Notes: generated from the letters alone by a model not told the origin. A DNA stretch of 37,239 nucleotides from an uncultured Fibrobacterota bacterium (GCA_903876665.1 CAIRAY010000056.1:1-37239); one strand, 5' to 3'; positions 24,386 to 32,756 are shown, numbered from the stretch's first letter. Numbers and translations are program-made.

Positions 24386-25413
24386 GGAGTCCCCGCTGTT
24401 TTATACTCGATGATTTTTCCTTGTTGGCCTTGCAGGCGGTCCTTGGTGTAGCGCATAATGCCTATCCACTGGGCCATTTTTCCTTGAAAAAGCAATAGCG
24501 CCCGCAGAAGGGATGTCTTGCCGTCGAGCCCGCGGCGCATGGATTGCCGTGCAATGCGTAAGGTTTGAATGACTCCGGCGAGCAGAAAAACCCCAAGCAT
24601 AGGCCATGCATAAGGTTTAGAAGAAATAACAGCCACCACAAAAGTAAACGCACAAAGAAAAGGCCATACCGCACCCCAAAGATAGGCGCTGCGGATTTGC
24701 GAAGCGAAGGGGGCACGCCGGTTGCCCCCGCAACGTTGCCAAGAGGCAACAGCTCCGTAACCGCCTCGAATTAGGCGTTTCCACCATTGTCCGAAATGCA
24801 GAATATTGGCATCGTGGTAAGTCATGGGGAAATCGATGCGGCGTATCTTTTTTCCATGCTTACGGATGCGGAAACAAAGCTCGGGCTCCTCACCCGCAAT
24901 GAGCTGGGCATCAAAGCCACCGACACTACGGAAATCTTCCATGCCAAATAAAACATCACCGCCACAGGAATCGGCATCGCCAATGGGAGTATTCCATTCA
25001 AAGTCGCAAATGCGGTTGTAAATAGAATGCTCCGGAAACCTCTCCTTCCTACGGCCACACACCGCTGCATAGCCTGGGTTGCTGTTTAAAAAATCCTGTG
25101 CCCTTGCCATCCAACCCGCATCGACTCCACAGTCGCCATCGACAAATTGAATGTGCTTGAAGGAGCCGAGCTTCAGAAGCGCCTCCACGCCTTCATTGCG
25201 GGCCCTTCCCATGCTGAAGGGTATGGAGGTGTCGAGGGAAACGACCTGTGCGCCCGCAACGCGAGCCTTTTCGGGACTGCCATCCGTAGAGTTTGAGTCC
25301 ACATAGACCATGGCCGCGGCTTTTCCGGCAAGCGAAGCGAGGCAGCGCTCAAAGCGCTCCCCTTCGTTGCGCCCAATGATCACGACGCCGACATCGGACA
25401 AAGACGAGTTCAT
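24382..25413 (-). CDS. Family 2 glycosyltransferase with C-terminal membrane segments
   Basis: A 343-residue enzyme with VGVVIIGRNEGERFERCLAS, VYVDSNSTDGS, QFVDGDCGVDAGW (metal site) and GEEPELCFRIRKHG (acceptor/catalytic region). Two hydrophobic segments near 245-285 suggest membrane association. It overlaps both neighbours by 4 bp. It resembles GT2 enzymes that work with EpsD/EpsE-type exopolysaccharide systems. The sugar is unknown. Confidence 0.87.
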   Translation of the reverse strand: MNSSLSDVGVVIIGRNEGERFERCLASLAGKAAAMVYVDSNSTDGSPEKARVAGAQVVSLDTSIPFSMGRARNEGVEALLKLGSFKHIQFVDGDCGVDAGWMARAQDFLNSNPGYAAVCGRRKERFPEHSIYNRICDFEWNTPIGDADSCGGDVLFGMEDFRSVGGFDAQLIAGEEPELCFRIRKHGKKIRRIDFPMTYHDANILHFGQWWKRLIRGGYGAVASWQRCGGNRRAPFASQIRSAYLWGAVWPFLCAFTFVVAVISSKPYAWPMLGVFLLAGVIQTLRIARQSMRRGLDGKTSLLRALLLFQGKMAQWIGIMRYTKDRLQGQQGKIIEYKTAGTP

Positions 25414-26495
25414 GCCTTGCCTCGCAAGAGTTGGGAGAAGAATGCCTCATATTGCTTGGCCACTGCGTCCCAGGAGAATCGGGTTGCCACCGCTTCGTGA
25501 CGGGCATTTGCGTCCGTAGTAGGAGCATCGAGTGCCGCGCGGACTTGTGCGGCCATGGCTTGCAGGTTGTCGCCGGAGCCGAAAAAACCTTGTTCCCCAA
25601 GAATCCAACGCGAAGTGGGGTAGTCATGAGCAATGACTGGAAGGCCACAGGAGAGGGCTTCGATATAAATGTTGCCGAAAGCCTCTTCGCGACTCATGTG
25701 CAACAAGGCGTCGGCACTGCGGTAGAGGTCGGGCATTTCCGTGGCTTGGCAGGTCAGGCGGGTGAAGCGGTTAGGAAGGATCTCGGCTGCGAGCTGCTCG
25801 ATTTCGGAGCGCAAAGGCCCATCGCCGGCGACCACGACATGGACATCATCCAGCAGGGCGGCAATGCGCAACCCATCGGCTACGCGCTTAGAGGGGATGA
25901 GCGCGCTTACAATCAGCAACACCTTTTTCGTTGCGGGGATGCCAAAGCGCTCCCGGGTGGCAGGCCCCGGCGTAAATATATGGGGATGGATGCCATTGGG
26001 AATGACCACCGTCGGATAGCGCTCGCGGTGACGCTCGCCGTATTCGGGATTGGTGCACACCAGGCCATTGCAGGAAAAGAATTTGTATTCCAGGTTGGTT
26101 CGGCGTGCGGGCCAGTCCCCATTTTCGGTGACAAATATGTTGGCCGTTTTGCGAAGCGCCAATTGCAGGCTCCAATGCACAAAGGGATAGCTACAGGTGA
26201 TACTGATATCAAAGGGGCGACCGAATACGGTCCAGAATAGCCCTGGCGCAAAGGAGAGTTCTTCCCAGCGGTAGTCGGAGCGCACAGGAGGGAAACAGGG
26301 AAGCTTGCGTAAACGTTCGCGCGCAATGGAGGGAGCGTGCATAAAGTGGTATGCGGTTTGTTGTTTAGGTTTACCGGAGCCTACCATAGTTACAGAATGC
26401 CCGCGCAGAGCCAGTGTTTGTGCCAAATTTTCAAAGGCAGACTCGGCGCCACGAGGTACAAGATGCAAGCCGGGTAATGCAAAAAGGATGTTCAT
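25410..26495 (-). CDS. Family 4 glycosyltransferase
   Basis: A 361-residue GT-B transferase: LFALPGLHLVPRGAESAFEN at the N-terminus, then VIPNGIHPHIF, LLIVSALIPSKRVADGLRIA, VVVAGDGPLRSEIEQL and a C-terminal EEAFGNIYIEALSCGLPVI with the E-x7-E-like region. It is probably cytoplasmic and acts on the lipid-linked oligosaccharide. It is translationally coupled (ATGA) to both neighbours. Confidence 0.88.
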   Translation of the reverse strand: MNILFALPGLHLVPRGAESAFENLAQTLALRGHSVTMVGSGKPKQQTAYHFMHAPSIARERLRKLPCFPPVRSDYRWEELSFAPGLFWTVFGRPFDISITCSYPFVHWSLQLALRKTANIFVTENGDWPARRTNLEYKFFSCNGLVCTNPEYGERHRERYPTVVIPNGIHPHIFTPGPATRERFGIPATKKVLLIVSALIPSKRVADGLRIAALLDDVHVVVAGDGPLRSEIEQLAAEILPNRFTRLTCQATEMPDLYRSADALLHMSREEAFGNIYIEALSCGLPVIAHDYPTSRWILGEQGFFGSGDNLQAMAAQVRAALDAPTTDANARHEAVATRFSWDAVAKQYEAFFSQLLRGKA

Positions 26496-27469
26496 AAAAC
26501 CTTCCGGGTAAGGGAGCCTAAGAGCATACGGAATCCTCCTTGGATGCTTTTATACTTAGGCGTATTGCGTTGTCCGCTCAAAAAGAGCCAGAGCGTTCGC
26601 AAACCGAAAATCTTTATATAGACAATTCGCATCCATATGGAAGCTACTTTTCCGTAACAGAGCTTCTGGACTAAGAAACGGGCATTCCAGGTGAGAAGGT
26701 CCCTAGCATGGTTGCGAATGTGGGTCTCACCGGAGGATGCACCGCCATAGTGGGTAATGGAGCCACAAGGGTTATGCTGGATCTTCCAGCCACCCAGATG
26801 AATGCGATAACAAAACTCAATATCTTCTCCATAGAAGAAAAATTCGTCAGAAAGAACTCCGACCTGCCGTAGCACCGCAGTGCGGACGAGCAGAAAAGCA
26901 CCGCCAATCCATTCGACATTCCGTATGGTCGTAGCGCGATCCCAGGAAGAGTCATCAAGATTAGCCCAGGAAAATAGCTTCGGCGCAAGCCATGGGAGGC
27001 CGATTGCGCGCACGGTTTCTCGGTCCGGTCGTGGAAAACGCCGAGCCTCATTCTGGACGGACCCATCGCCGTTGCGTAGCAGGCAACTCATTGCGCCCAC
27101 CTCGGGGTTGTTCTTCATAGCTGCAAGGCATGATTTGAGGCAACCTGGGTGCACCACGGTATCGCTATTGAGTAACAAGACAAATTCGGGCGCGTCTGCC
27201 ATGCCAAGAATTTCGCGCATAAGAACATTGTTCCCGCCAGCGAAGCCCAAATTTTTGGGCAGGGGAATAAACCGAAGCCAATCAGACCAGGCATGTTGGG
27301 CGATTTCCCCTTCGATTACCGGCACTGAATCATCCCCCGATCCATTGTCGATGAGATGAACCATAGTGCCCGGCACGCTAGGCATTTCGGATTCAAGGGA
27401 TTTAAGGCAGGCGACCGTATAGGCCGGAGTCCTGAAGTTCAGAACGATAATATGGAGTTCTGCTGTCAT
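26492..27469 (-). CDS. Rhamnosyltransferase-like family 2 glycosyltransferase
   Basis: A 325-residue protein with IIVLNFRTPAYTVACLKSL, LPKNLGFAGGNNVLMREI, LLLNSDTVVHPGCL (DxD-equivalent NSD) and FFFYGEDIEFCYRIHLGG, the pattern of WbbL-type rhamnosyltransferases. The fit is good for the subfamily but does not prove the sugar. It has an ATGA overlap with the nucleotidyltransferase-like gene upstream and with the GT4 gene downstream. Confidence 0.88.
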   Translation of the reverse strand: MTAELHIIVLNFRTPAYTVACLKSLESEMPSVPGTMVHLIDNGSGDDSVPVIEGEIAQHAWSDWLRFIPLPKNLGFAGGNNVLMREILGMADAPEFVLLLNSDTVVHPGCLKSCLAAMKNNPEVGAMSCLLRNGDGSVQNEARRFPRPDRETVRAIGLPWLAPKLFSWANLDDSSWDRATTIRNVEWIGGAFLLVRTAVLRQVGVLSDEFFFYGEDIEFCYRIHLGGWKIQHNPCGSITHYGGASSGETHIRNHARDLLTWNARFLVQKLCYGKVASIWMRIVYIKIFGLRTLWLFLSGQRNTPKYKSIQGGFRMLLGSLTRKVL

Positions 27470-28827
27470 AAGGATTTTATTCCAAAAAGTCGGAACTTAA
27501 TGCACCGTGTCAAAATGCGCAGATCTTCCAACAAGGATCTTGAACCTGCGTAAAAATGTCGGTCCATTTCAGCAAGTTCGGGCTCGGCAGTTTGTATGCC
27601 ACGAGCCAAGCCATAGGTGAAAGCTCCTGGGTAGTAGTCGCTAAGGTCCTGTTGGGGAGAAACGGCCTCCCCAGAAACAGGATCACAACCACAAAGCCCA
27701 ATGTGGCCCTGAACGGCAAGAACCAGAAATGGCCGAAGGTCGAAAAGAAGTGCGCTGAATATGCGGTAGCTCATTCCCGAACCCGTCACCTGCAGATAGG
27801 AAATAAGCTTGCCGGATCGATTCAAGATCCTGGCAGGCTCCATGCGAAATTGCCCAAGCATTGCCAGAGGCTTGCCTAGGATCCAGTAAAGTGGTGTTAG
27901 GAGCAATAGGAGAAAAAACGCAGCCAGACGCCCGAAGGAGTGCAACAGTATGTCGGAGCTGCTCTTTTCTCGCAGATCTTCGACAATCCAGGCTTCCGAG
28001 AGCTCCAGAATTTCACCATCCTCCGGATCAATAATTTTATTTCCAGCCACCACTTTTCCAATGATATCGAGGCTACGGCCAATATAGGTGGAGTCCAGGA
28101 TGATGGAGCGGGAAATCTCCGTCTTGGTATCTACGACCACATGGTTTCCAATAATCGCGGAGGGCCCGATATTGGTCATGACGCCGAATCGGCAACGGTT
28201 TCCAATTACCAAGGGCCCCATGAGCTTGCAGGAGGCCGGGGTAATTGTATCCATGCCGATAAAGGATCCGTCCGCAGAAAGGGAATAGCCAGGGGTCAGG
28301 TATCCACGGAGTCTACTGTCGAGAAGGCGCATGGATATTGCGTAAAAATCTTTGACGGAGTCCAGCTGAAGAGGCTGGATTCCCAGAGTCCGAATATCTT
28401 CATGGACGGCTTTGCCTCGGTCGCCCTGAGTAATTTCCAGGGAGGCTTGGGAGCTCTGGAACTTGAAGGACCTGTCCCCCGGTGCAATGGGGTTCAGCAC
28501 GGCATCGAGGAATGGAAACAGGGGGCCTTGCAAAAGCAGGAAAACCCCCTGGGGCGATTCATTGAGTTTAGATGTATCCACGCTACCTGGAAATGCGTAG
28601 CTAACCTGAATACCATAGCGCGCCCCATCTTCCAAAAAGGATGTGACTTTTTCGCCGCCATCGCCAGCAACGACTAGGCACTGGTCCACCCCGAGCCGAA
28701 GGGCAAATTCAATCCAATACTCGATCAAGGGACGGCCGCAGATGGAAAGCATCGCCCAAGGCGCGCCCATTCCCAGAACGGGGATGGGGTGAGGCGAGTC
28801 CAGGAGGAATACTGCTCTGCCAGCCAT
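27466..28827 (-). CDS. Nucleotidyltransferase-like / beta-helix / sugar-transferase-like fusion
   Basis: A 453-residue protein of unusual build. Residues 1-170 resemble NDP-sugar pyrophosphorylases (CGRPLIEYWIEFALRLGVDQ), but the GxGTRLxP loop is replaced by DSPHPIPVLG, so catalysis is doubtful. Residues 195-290 are hexapeptide beta-helix repeats (KLMGPLVIGNRCRFGVMTN). A hydrophobic segment (about 300-318, FFLLLLLTPLYWILG) and a tail (about 340-453, FDLRPFLVLAVQGHIGLCGC, YYPGAFTYGLARGI, FYAGSRSLLEDLRIL) mimic the membrane anchor and C-terminal part of bacterial phosphoglycosyl transferases without their DE dyad. It is possibly a scaffold or regulator of the priming enzyme encoded nearby. Confidence 0.7.
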   Translation of the reverse strand: MAGRAVFLLDSPHPIPVLGMGAPWAMLSICGRPLIEYWIEFALRLGVDQCLVVAGDGGEKVTSFLEDGARYGIQVSYAFPGSVDTSKLNESPQGVFLLLQGPLFPFLDAVLNPIAPGDRSFKFQSSQASLEITQGDRGKAVHEDIRTLGIQPLQLDSVKDFYAISMRLLDSRLRGYLTPGYSLSADGSFIGMDTITPASCKLMGPLVIGNRCRFGVMTNIGPSAIIGNHVVVDTKTEISRSIILDSTYIGRSLDIIGKVVAGNKIIDPEDGEILELSEAWIVEDLREKSSSDILLHSFGRLAAFFLLLLLTPLYWILGKPLAMLGQFRMEPARILNRSGKLISYLQVTGSGMSYRIFSALLFDLRPFLVLAVQGHIGLCGCDPVSGEAVSPQQDLSDYYPGAFTYGLARGIQTAEPELAEMDRHFYAGSRSLLEDLRILTRCIKFRLFGIKSL

Positions 28828-28838
28828 AAATACCTGCG

Positions 28839-29180
28839 TTAGGGAATTGCCTTGACGGCTTCCTCTACCGATTCATAGGCATGGAAAATCCTGAAAGCCC
28901 GCGTGATTTCAAAAACGGTCCGCACCTTTTTCCGAAGGTTGGCAAGCTTGATGTCGCCCCCCTTCTCAGCGATGCGCTTAAGCAACGCAACCAACACTCC
29001 AAGACCCGAGCTATCCAGAAAATCAACGCCTTCCATGTCTAGAATCCATTCCTGGATGCCTGGATTGGCCCCATCATAATTGAGGATCGTTTCCCGAAAT
29101 AATGATCCTGTTGAAGCGGTCAAATCGTTTTTCATGGAAACCACTACGATTTTGCCTTCTCTTTTGAATATCTCACTCAT
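28839..29180 (-). CDS. STAS-domain anti-anti-sigma-type protein (RsbV-like)
   Basis: A 113-residue single STAS domain with VDFLDSSGLGVLVALLKRI; S57 or S58 is the expected phosphorylation site. In RsbV/SpoIIAA/HsbA/SypA proteins, the unphosphorylated form binds a partner, an RsbW-type kinase inactivates it and a PP2C phosphatase restores it. Both activities are encoded by the protein at 29920-31539. A CGGAG SD precedes the ATG. Its place between the priming transferase and the polysaccharide genes recalls sypA of Vibrio fischeri. The partner is unknown. Confidence 0.9.
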   Translation of the reverse strand: MSEIFKREGKIVVVSMKNDLTASTGSLFRETILNYDGANPGIQEWILDMEGVDFLDSSGLGVLVALLKRIAEKGGDIKLANLRKKVRTVFEITRAFRIFHAYESVEEAVKAIP

Positions 29181-29192
29181 GGTTCACTCCGT

Positions 29193-29927
29193 TTAATAGG
29201 CTCCGCGTCCCAAAAGGACAGCCGGAATCGTTTTCAAAATAATGATTATATCTTGCAGTAGTCCCCTGTTGCGGATGTATGTCAAGTCTAGCTGGACCTG
29301 TTGCTTGAAAGGGATGTCCGAACGACCGCTAATCTGCCAAATGCAGGTCAGTCCTGGTTTGACATGGAGCCTTTTGCGTTGTTCCAGTGTGTATTGCTCG
29401 ACTTCTTTAGGGACAGGTGGCCGTGGACCCACCAAAGAAATATCCCCACGCAGGACATTGTAAAACTGCAAGGTCTCGTCAATGGAAAACCGCCGGATAA
29501 AGCGACCCGATTTGGTTACGCGCGGATCTTGCTTCATTTTGAAGGTAACTCCGTCTGCGGACTCATTCGCCCCTTTGAGTTCGGTTTTTCGTTTTTCGGC
29601 ATCTTTGAACATGGACCTGAATTTGTAGAAACGGAATAGTCTGCCGTTCAAACCCACACGATTCTGCACAAAAATAAAGGGGCGGCCGTCTTCCCGATAA
29701 ATGGCAATCGCCACAAGCATAAACAAGGGCAACAAGGCAATCAGCGCCATGGCAGATACGACAATGTCAAGCAATCTCTTGACAAGCAAGGTCCCTTGAA
29801 TGGTCCACTCCCAAAAAAGGACCTTCATGCGTTGCCGAGCAGTAAACCAGCGCAGGTCCGATTTGTTCAACGGGATATTGAGGTCTTGAATCAATTGTCT
29901 GCGCACCGTGTAGGAATAGTCATCCAT
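29193..29927 (-). CDS. Priming bacterial sugar transferase (phosphoglycosyl transferase)
   Basis: A 244-residue monotopic enzyme that starts repeat-unit synthesis by moving a sugar phosphate onto undecaprenyl phosphate. A membrane hairpin (about 51-77, RLLDIVVSAMALIALLPLF) is followed by FRFYKFRSMFKDAE, the catalytic dyad RRFSIDETLQFYNVL (D150-E151), GDISLVGPRPPVP and PGLTCIWQISGRSDI. The ATG at 29927 has GGGAG upstream and overlaps the end of the regulator gene by 8 bp. The longer frame from 30044 is a shadow of that gene. The short form lacks the N-terminal domains of WbaP. Confidence 0.93.
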   Translation of the reverse strand: MDDYSYTVRRQLIQDLNIPLNKSDLRWFTARQRMKVLFWEWTIQGTLLVKRLLDIVVSAMALIALLPLFMLVAIAIYREDGRPFIFVQNRVGLNGRLFRFYKFRSMFKDAEKRKTELKGANESADGVTFKMKQDPRVTKSGRFIRRFSIDETLQFYNVLRGDISLVGPRPPVPKEVEQYTLEQRKRLHVKPGLTCIWQISGRSDIPFKQQVQLDLTYIRNRGLLQDIIIILKTIPAVLLGRGAY

Positions 29928-31539
29928 GAAGACTCCCGGATTCCTGTACAATAACGAATGCCGCAGTATTGAGCGTCCCTCGCCGACCGCGACTGATACT
30001 GGCACAAAGGGTGTCGATGATTCCCAAGCCCCTTCCGCCTTCATTGTCGAGGGGGACGTCCTCGAGCCGAATGCGGGCCCCCGGTGGATCCCATAATTGC
30101 CCGGCGTCTTCCACGTACAGGCGAGCCGACTGGGGGAAAATCAAGAGAAGGGCATCCATGGTCGCTCCATGCTCAGAGCGTCCATGCTTAACTACGTTAG
30201 TGGCATGCTCTACGGCGACCAACCGAACCCGAAAAGCGTCATTCTCATTCCATCCGCTTTGGGTGAGAAACGCCTCGACTTGCGCCCCCCAGAGGCCAAT
30301 CGGCTCCAGTGTGCAAGGAATCGTCCAGGATTGACGACAAATATCCTTGCCCAAAAAGCGTAGAGCCACAGCGCTACAATCATCTTTTCCGGTTTGGTAT
30401 TCTTTGGCGCCTAGTTTATCCAAAAGGAATGCCGGGTCGGGCATATCCGAAAATAGAGCCTGACTTGCATATTCAACTAGCTCTTCGCGGGGGCATTGCT
30501 CCCCGGACAGGGCGTGTCGTGCCTCGGTAATGCCATCGGTAAAAAGCAACAAAGCGGATCCGTCCAGGAGTTCTAAGGAAACCTCGTCCGCCTCGGAATA
30601 TGGCGCGGTTCCGGCCATGGCAAATCCAATAGGGACTCCGCCATTTTCTTCGAGAGTTTGCGAGTAATCTGAACCCTGAGGCGATAAAATGAACGGACGC
30701 GGATGCCCGCACGACATGGCACGCAGGGAGGATCCATCGGATTTGATTTGGGCGATAAAGAATGTGGCGTAGTGTTCCTTGCTCGGGATCAGGCGGAGAA
30801 ACTGGGCATGCAGTCCGTTGCAAATTTCGGCAGGCCCCAGGCGCCCCATGGAGGGGATGATCTCATGCAATATCCCGTGTAAAGCGGAAGCGATCAAAGC
30901 CGCACCCACACCATGTCCCGCGACATCGCCGATGTAAACCCAAAGATCCCCATTGGAATCCTCTAGAATATCGAAGAAATCACCACCCACTTCCGAAGTA
31001 GGGCAATAGACCGTTCGAACGAGATAGTTCGAGCGATCCCATGGTTTCATGGTCATCACGGTCCGCTGAAGAACGCCGGCAAGTTTTAATTCCATTTGCA
31101 TGCGGTCATTGTCGTTTTTTAGTTTGAGCACGGCTTGCTGAAAGCGCACATGGGTCCCGAGCCGCGCAGTCAGAATCTCCCGTAAAAATGGCTTGGTGAT
31201 GTAGTCATGCCCCCCCGCCTGGAATCCTTCAAGGATGTCGGTCTGAGAATCCTTGGAAGTGATAAACATGATCACCGTATAGGCAAAGCGCGTATCGCTA
31301 CGCAGTTTTCGACAAATGGAAAACCCATCTTCGTCGGGCAAGGTAACATCCAGTAAAATGACATGGGGAGTCAAATTAGAAAGGATGCTCCAGAGGTCTT
31401 TTGCATTGCTTCCTGGAATAACGGAATACCCATCGCTCGTCAAAAGCTCCGAAAGAATCGTCAGACCGAAAGAATCATCATCGATGGCGACGACTGTGGG
31501 TTTGTCTTGAGAGTTGGGACGGGAAAACGTTTCCATCAT
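29920..31539 (-). CDS. REC-PP2C-HATPase protein: combined RsbU-type phosphatase and RsbW-type kinase
   Basis: A 539-residue regulator, first gene of the polysaccharide operon. Domains: receiver (about 14-130, VVAIDDDS, D64 in ILLDVTLPDEDG, TKPF), a linking helix (about 133-160), a PP2C/SpoIIE phosphatase (about 170-395, EVGGDFFDI with D187, YIGDVAGHGVGAAL with D205, LFTDGITEA, KDDCSAVALR), and a GHKL kinase of the anti-sigma-factor type (about 405-535, VEHATNVVKHG with E444 and N448, GGRGLGIIDTL). It should both dephosphorylate and phosphorylate STAS proteins depending on receiver state, as HsbR does with HsbA. Likely targets are the STAS protein at 28839-29180 and the STAS domains at 11639-13072. 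No anti-sigma or sigma factor gene is in the window. Confidence 0.93.
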   Translation of the reverse strand: MMETFSRPNSQDKPTVVAIDDDSFGLTILSELLTSDGYSVIPGSNAKDLWSILSNLTPHVILLDVTLPDEDGFSICRKLRSDTRFAYTVIMFITSKDSQTDILEGFQAGGHDYITKPFLREILTARLGTHVRFQQAVLKLKNDNDRMQMELKLAGVLQRTVMTMKPWDRSNYLVRTVYCPTSEVGGDFFDILEDSNGDLWVYIGDVAGHGVGAALIASALHGILHEIIPSMGRLGPAEICNGLHAQFLRLIPSKEHYATFFIAQIKSDGSSLRAMSCGHPRPFILSPQGSDYSQTLEENGGVPIGFAMAGTAPYSEADEVSLELLDGSALLLFTDGITEARHALSGEQCPREELVEYASQALFSDMPDPAFLLDKLGAKEYQTGKDDCSAVALRFLGKDICRQSWTIPCTLEPIGLWGAQVEAFLTQSGWNENDAFRVRLVAVEHATNVVKHGRSEHGATMDALLLIFPQSARLYVEDAGQLWDPPGARIRLEDVPLDNEGGRGLGIIDTLCASISRGRRGTLNTAAFVIVQESGSLHG

Positions 31540-31558
31540 AGTCAGGGTTCCTCAGCCC

Positions 31559-31587
31559 ATTATACCCCGTAACGCCCGTGAATTCAA
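31559..31587 (-). promoter_or_regulatory. Sigma-70 promoter of the polysaccharide operon
   Basis: On the minus strand TTGAAT (31587-31582), 17 nt, then a perfect TATAAT (31564-31559). The start codon of the REC-PP2C-HATPase gene follows 19 nt later, with GAGGA as SD. The promoter lies directly after the rsmE stop on the same strand, giving the operon its own start. Confidence 0.75.
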
Positions 31588-31590
31588 CCA

Positions 31591-32340
31591 CTAAAACCGG
31601 CAGCCCATCCCAATCAAAGCGCCCAAGGCAATTGCAGGGCAGGTTTTTGCCCGAAGACGGGTGGAACCTAGTCGAAGCAACAAGGCATTCTTGGCTCGGG
31701 CTGCAGTCATTTCAGCATCGCTGAAGCCACCCTCAGGGCCGATCAACAAAGTCAAGGGAGGCGTTGTGGGATCCTGCAAATTCGAGTGAGGCAATGTGAC
31801 GGAGCCCTCCATGTCACACAGAAGAATCTGACTTGAATTTTGAAAGATCCAGGAGGAGAATGGCACCGGTCCATGAACGGAGGTGAGCCATGGTTTTAGG
31901 CTTTGTTTGAAGGCCACCATGCTCTTCAGCTCCAGTCGACGAATGGTGCGCTTCAGATCCGAATCCCGGGGTTCCTGGGAATGGTCCGTGCGCAAAAGTG
32001 TCAGCGATGCCAGAGGCAATTGACCGCAGGACTCCATAACTTCTTCTAAGTCGTTATCCTTAAGGGCCGCAATGGCCAAATGGATTCGCGGACAAGTTTG
32101 AAGAGAAAAAACATCCTCTACCTGGACCACGCAACGTTCTGAATTGGCCTCAATAACCACACCAACCCCTTGGATGCCTGCCCCATTTCCAAGGCGCAAA
32201 CGATCCCCCACCCGGTGCCGAAACACCTTCACGGCGTGATGGGATTCATCGATATCCAGCGACAACAATTCACCAATCCCACTTTCCAATTGTAGGGGCG
32301 CCAAAAACTGGGATTCCGAAAGCGGACTAGATGTTTTCAT
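31591..32340 (-). CDS. rsmE: 16S rRNA (uracil-1498-N3)-methyltransferase RsmE
   Basis: RsmE is a SPOUT methyltransferase that modifies U1498 of 16S rRNA. The 249-residue protein has an N-terminal PUA-like part (SHHAVKVFRHRVGDRLRLGN) and the C-terminal SAM-binding knot LTLLIGPEGGFSDAEMTAA, with LRLGSTRLRAKTCPAIALGA in place of the common LGxRILRxETA. The ATG at 32340 gives the family N-terminus; the open frame upstream runs through a hairpin-rich leader. Substitution of ET by KT in the last motif is mildly unusual. Confidence 0.9.
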   Translation of the reverse strand: MKTSSPLSESQFLAPLQLESGIGELLSLDIDESHHAVKVFRHRVGDRLRLGNGAGIQGVGVVIEANSERCVVQVEDVFSLQTCPRIHLAIAALKDNDLEEVMESCGQLPLASLTLLRTDHSQEPRDSDLKRTIRRLELKSMVAFKQSLKPWLTSVHGPVPFSSWIFQNSSQILLCDMEGSVTLPHSNLQDPTTPPLTLLIGPEGGFSDAEMTAARAKNALLLRLGSTRLRAKTCPAIALGALIGMGCRF

Positions 32341-32386
32341 GATAGACCAAAGTATACATAATGGGAATAATACGCTTAGTGGGCTG

Positions 32387-32448
32387 CAGCAGAATAAGGT
32401 GTACCTGACAGGGCTAAAAAGCCTGCAGGTAACCTCCACATTCTGCTG
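32387..32448. repeat. Nested 62-nt inverted repeat in the rsmE leader
   Basis: Outer arms CAGCAGAAT (32387-32395) and ATTCTGCTG (32440-32448) are perfect complements. Inside, AGGT pairs with ACCT, TACCTG with CAGGTA, and CAG-GCT with AGCCTG (one bulged G) around an A-rich loop. It lies about 47 nt upstream of the rsmE ATG. Confidence 0.65.
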
Positions 32449-32484
32449 ACAGACAATTTCAAGATGTTCACCCATTCAAACCAG

Positions 32485-32756
32485 GCATCGCAGATGCGAG
32501 TGACGAGATGTGGGCCATTCATCTCCAATCCCGAATATCCTAGATCCCCGCCCACGCAGGGATGACGGGACGGTGTCAAACGGGCATTTCAAACCGCAAG
32601 CCTTCCCCCGTTTCCCCCAAAGCCTCGCAGAGGCCAGGCCAGCGCCAAAAGCCCGCCTTCCCTCAGTTCCCCCAAAAGCCGAGTCCCGACGCATCGCAGA
32701 TGCCAGGGACGAGCCATCCACATTCCCCTCCCATTTTCCCAAAGCCTCGCAGAGGC
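32485..32756. repeat. Four copies of a 13-bp hairpin with GCA loop
   Basis: Copies at 32485-32497 and 32691-32703 read GCATC-GCA-GATGC; copies at 32622-32634 and 32744-32756 read GCCTC-GCA-GAGGC. The variable stem position changes on both sides together (A-T against C-G), so pairing is preserved. Three of the four are followed by CAGG. Confidence 0.75.

Noticed and set aside
29928..30044. Longer start for the priming sugar transferase
   Set aside because: The extra 39 residues overlap the C-terminal kinase domain of the upstream gene and have no family similarity. The ATG at 29927 has an SD.
32485..32756. Possible CRISPR array
   Set aside because: The repeats are 13-bp palindromes at irregular spacing (about 40 to 125 bp) without uniform spacers, and no cas genes are present.
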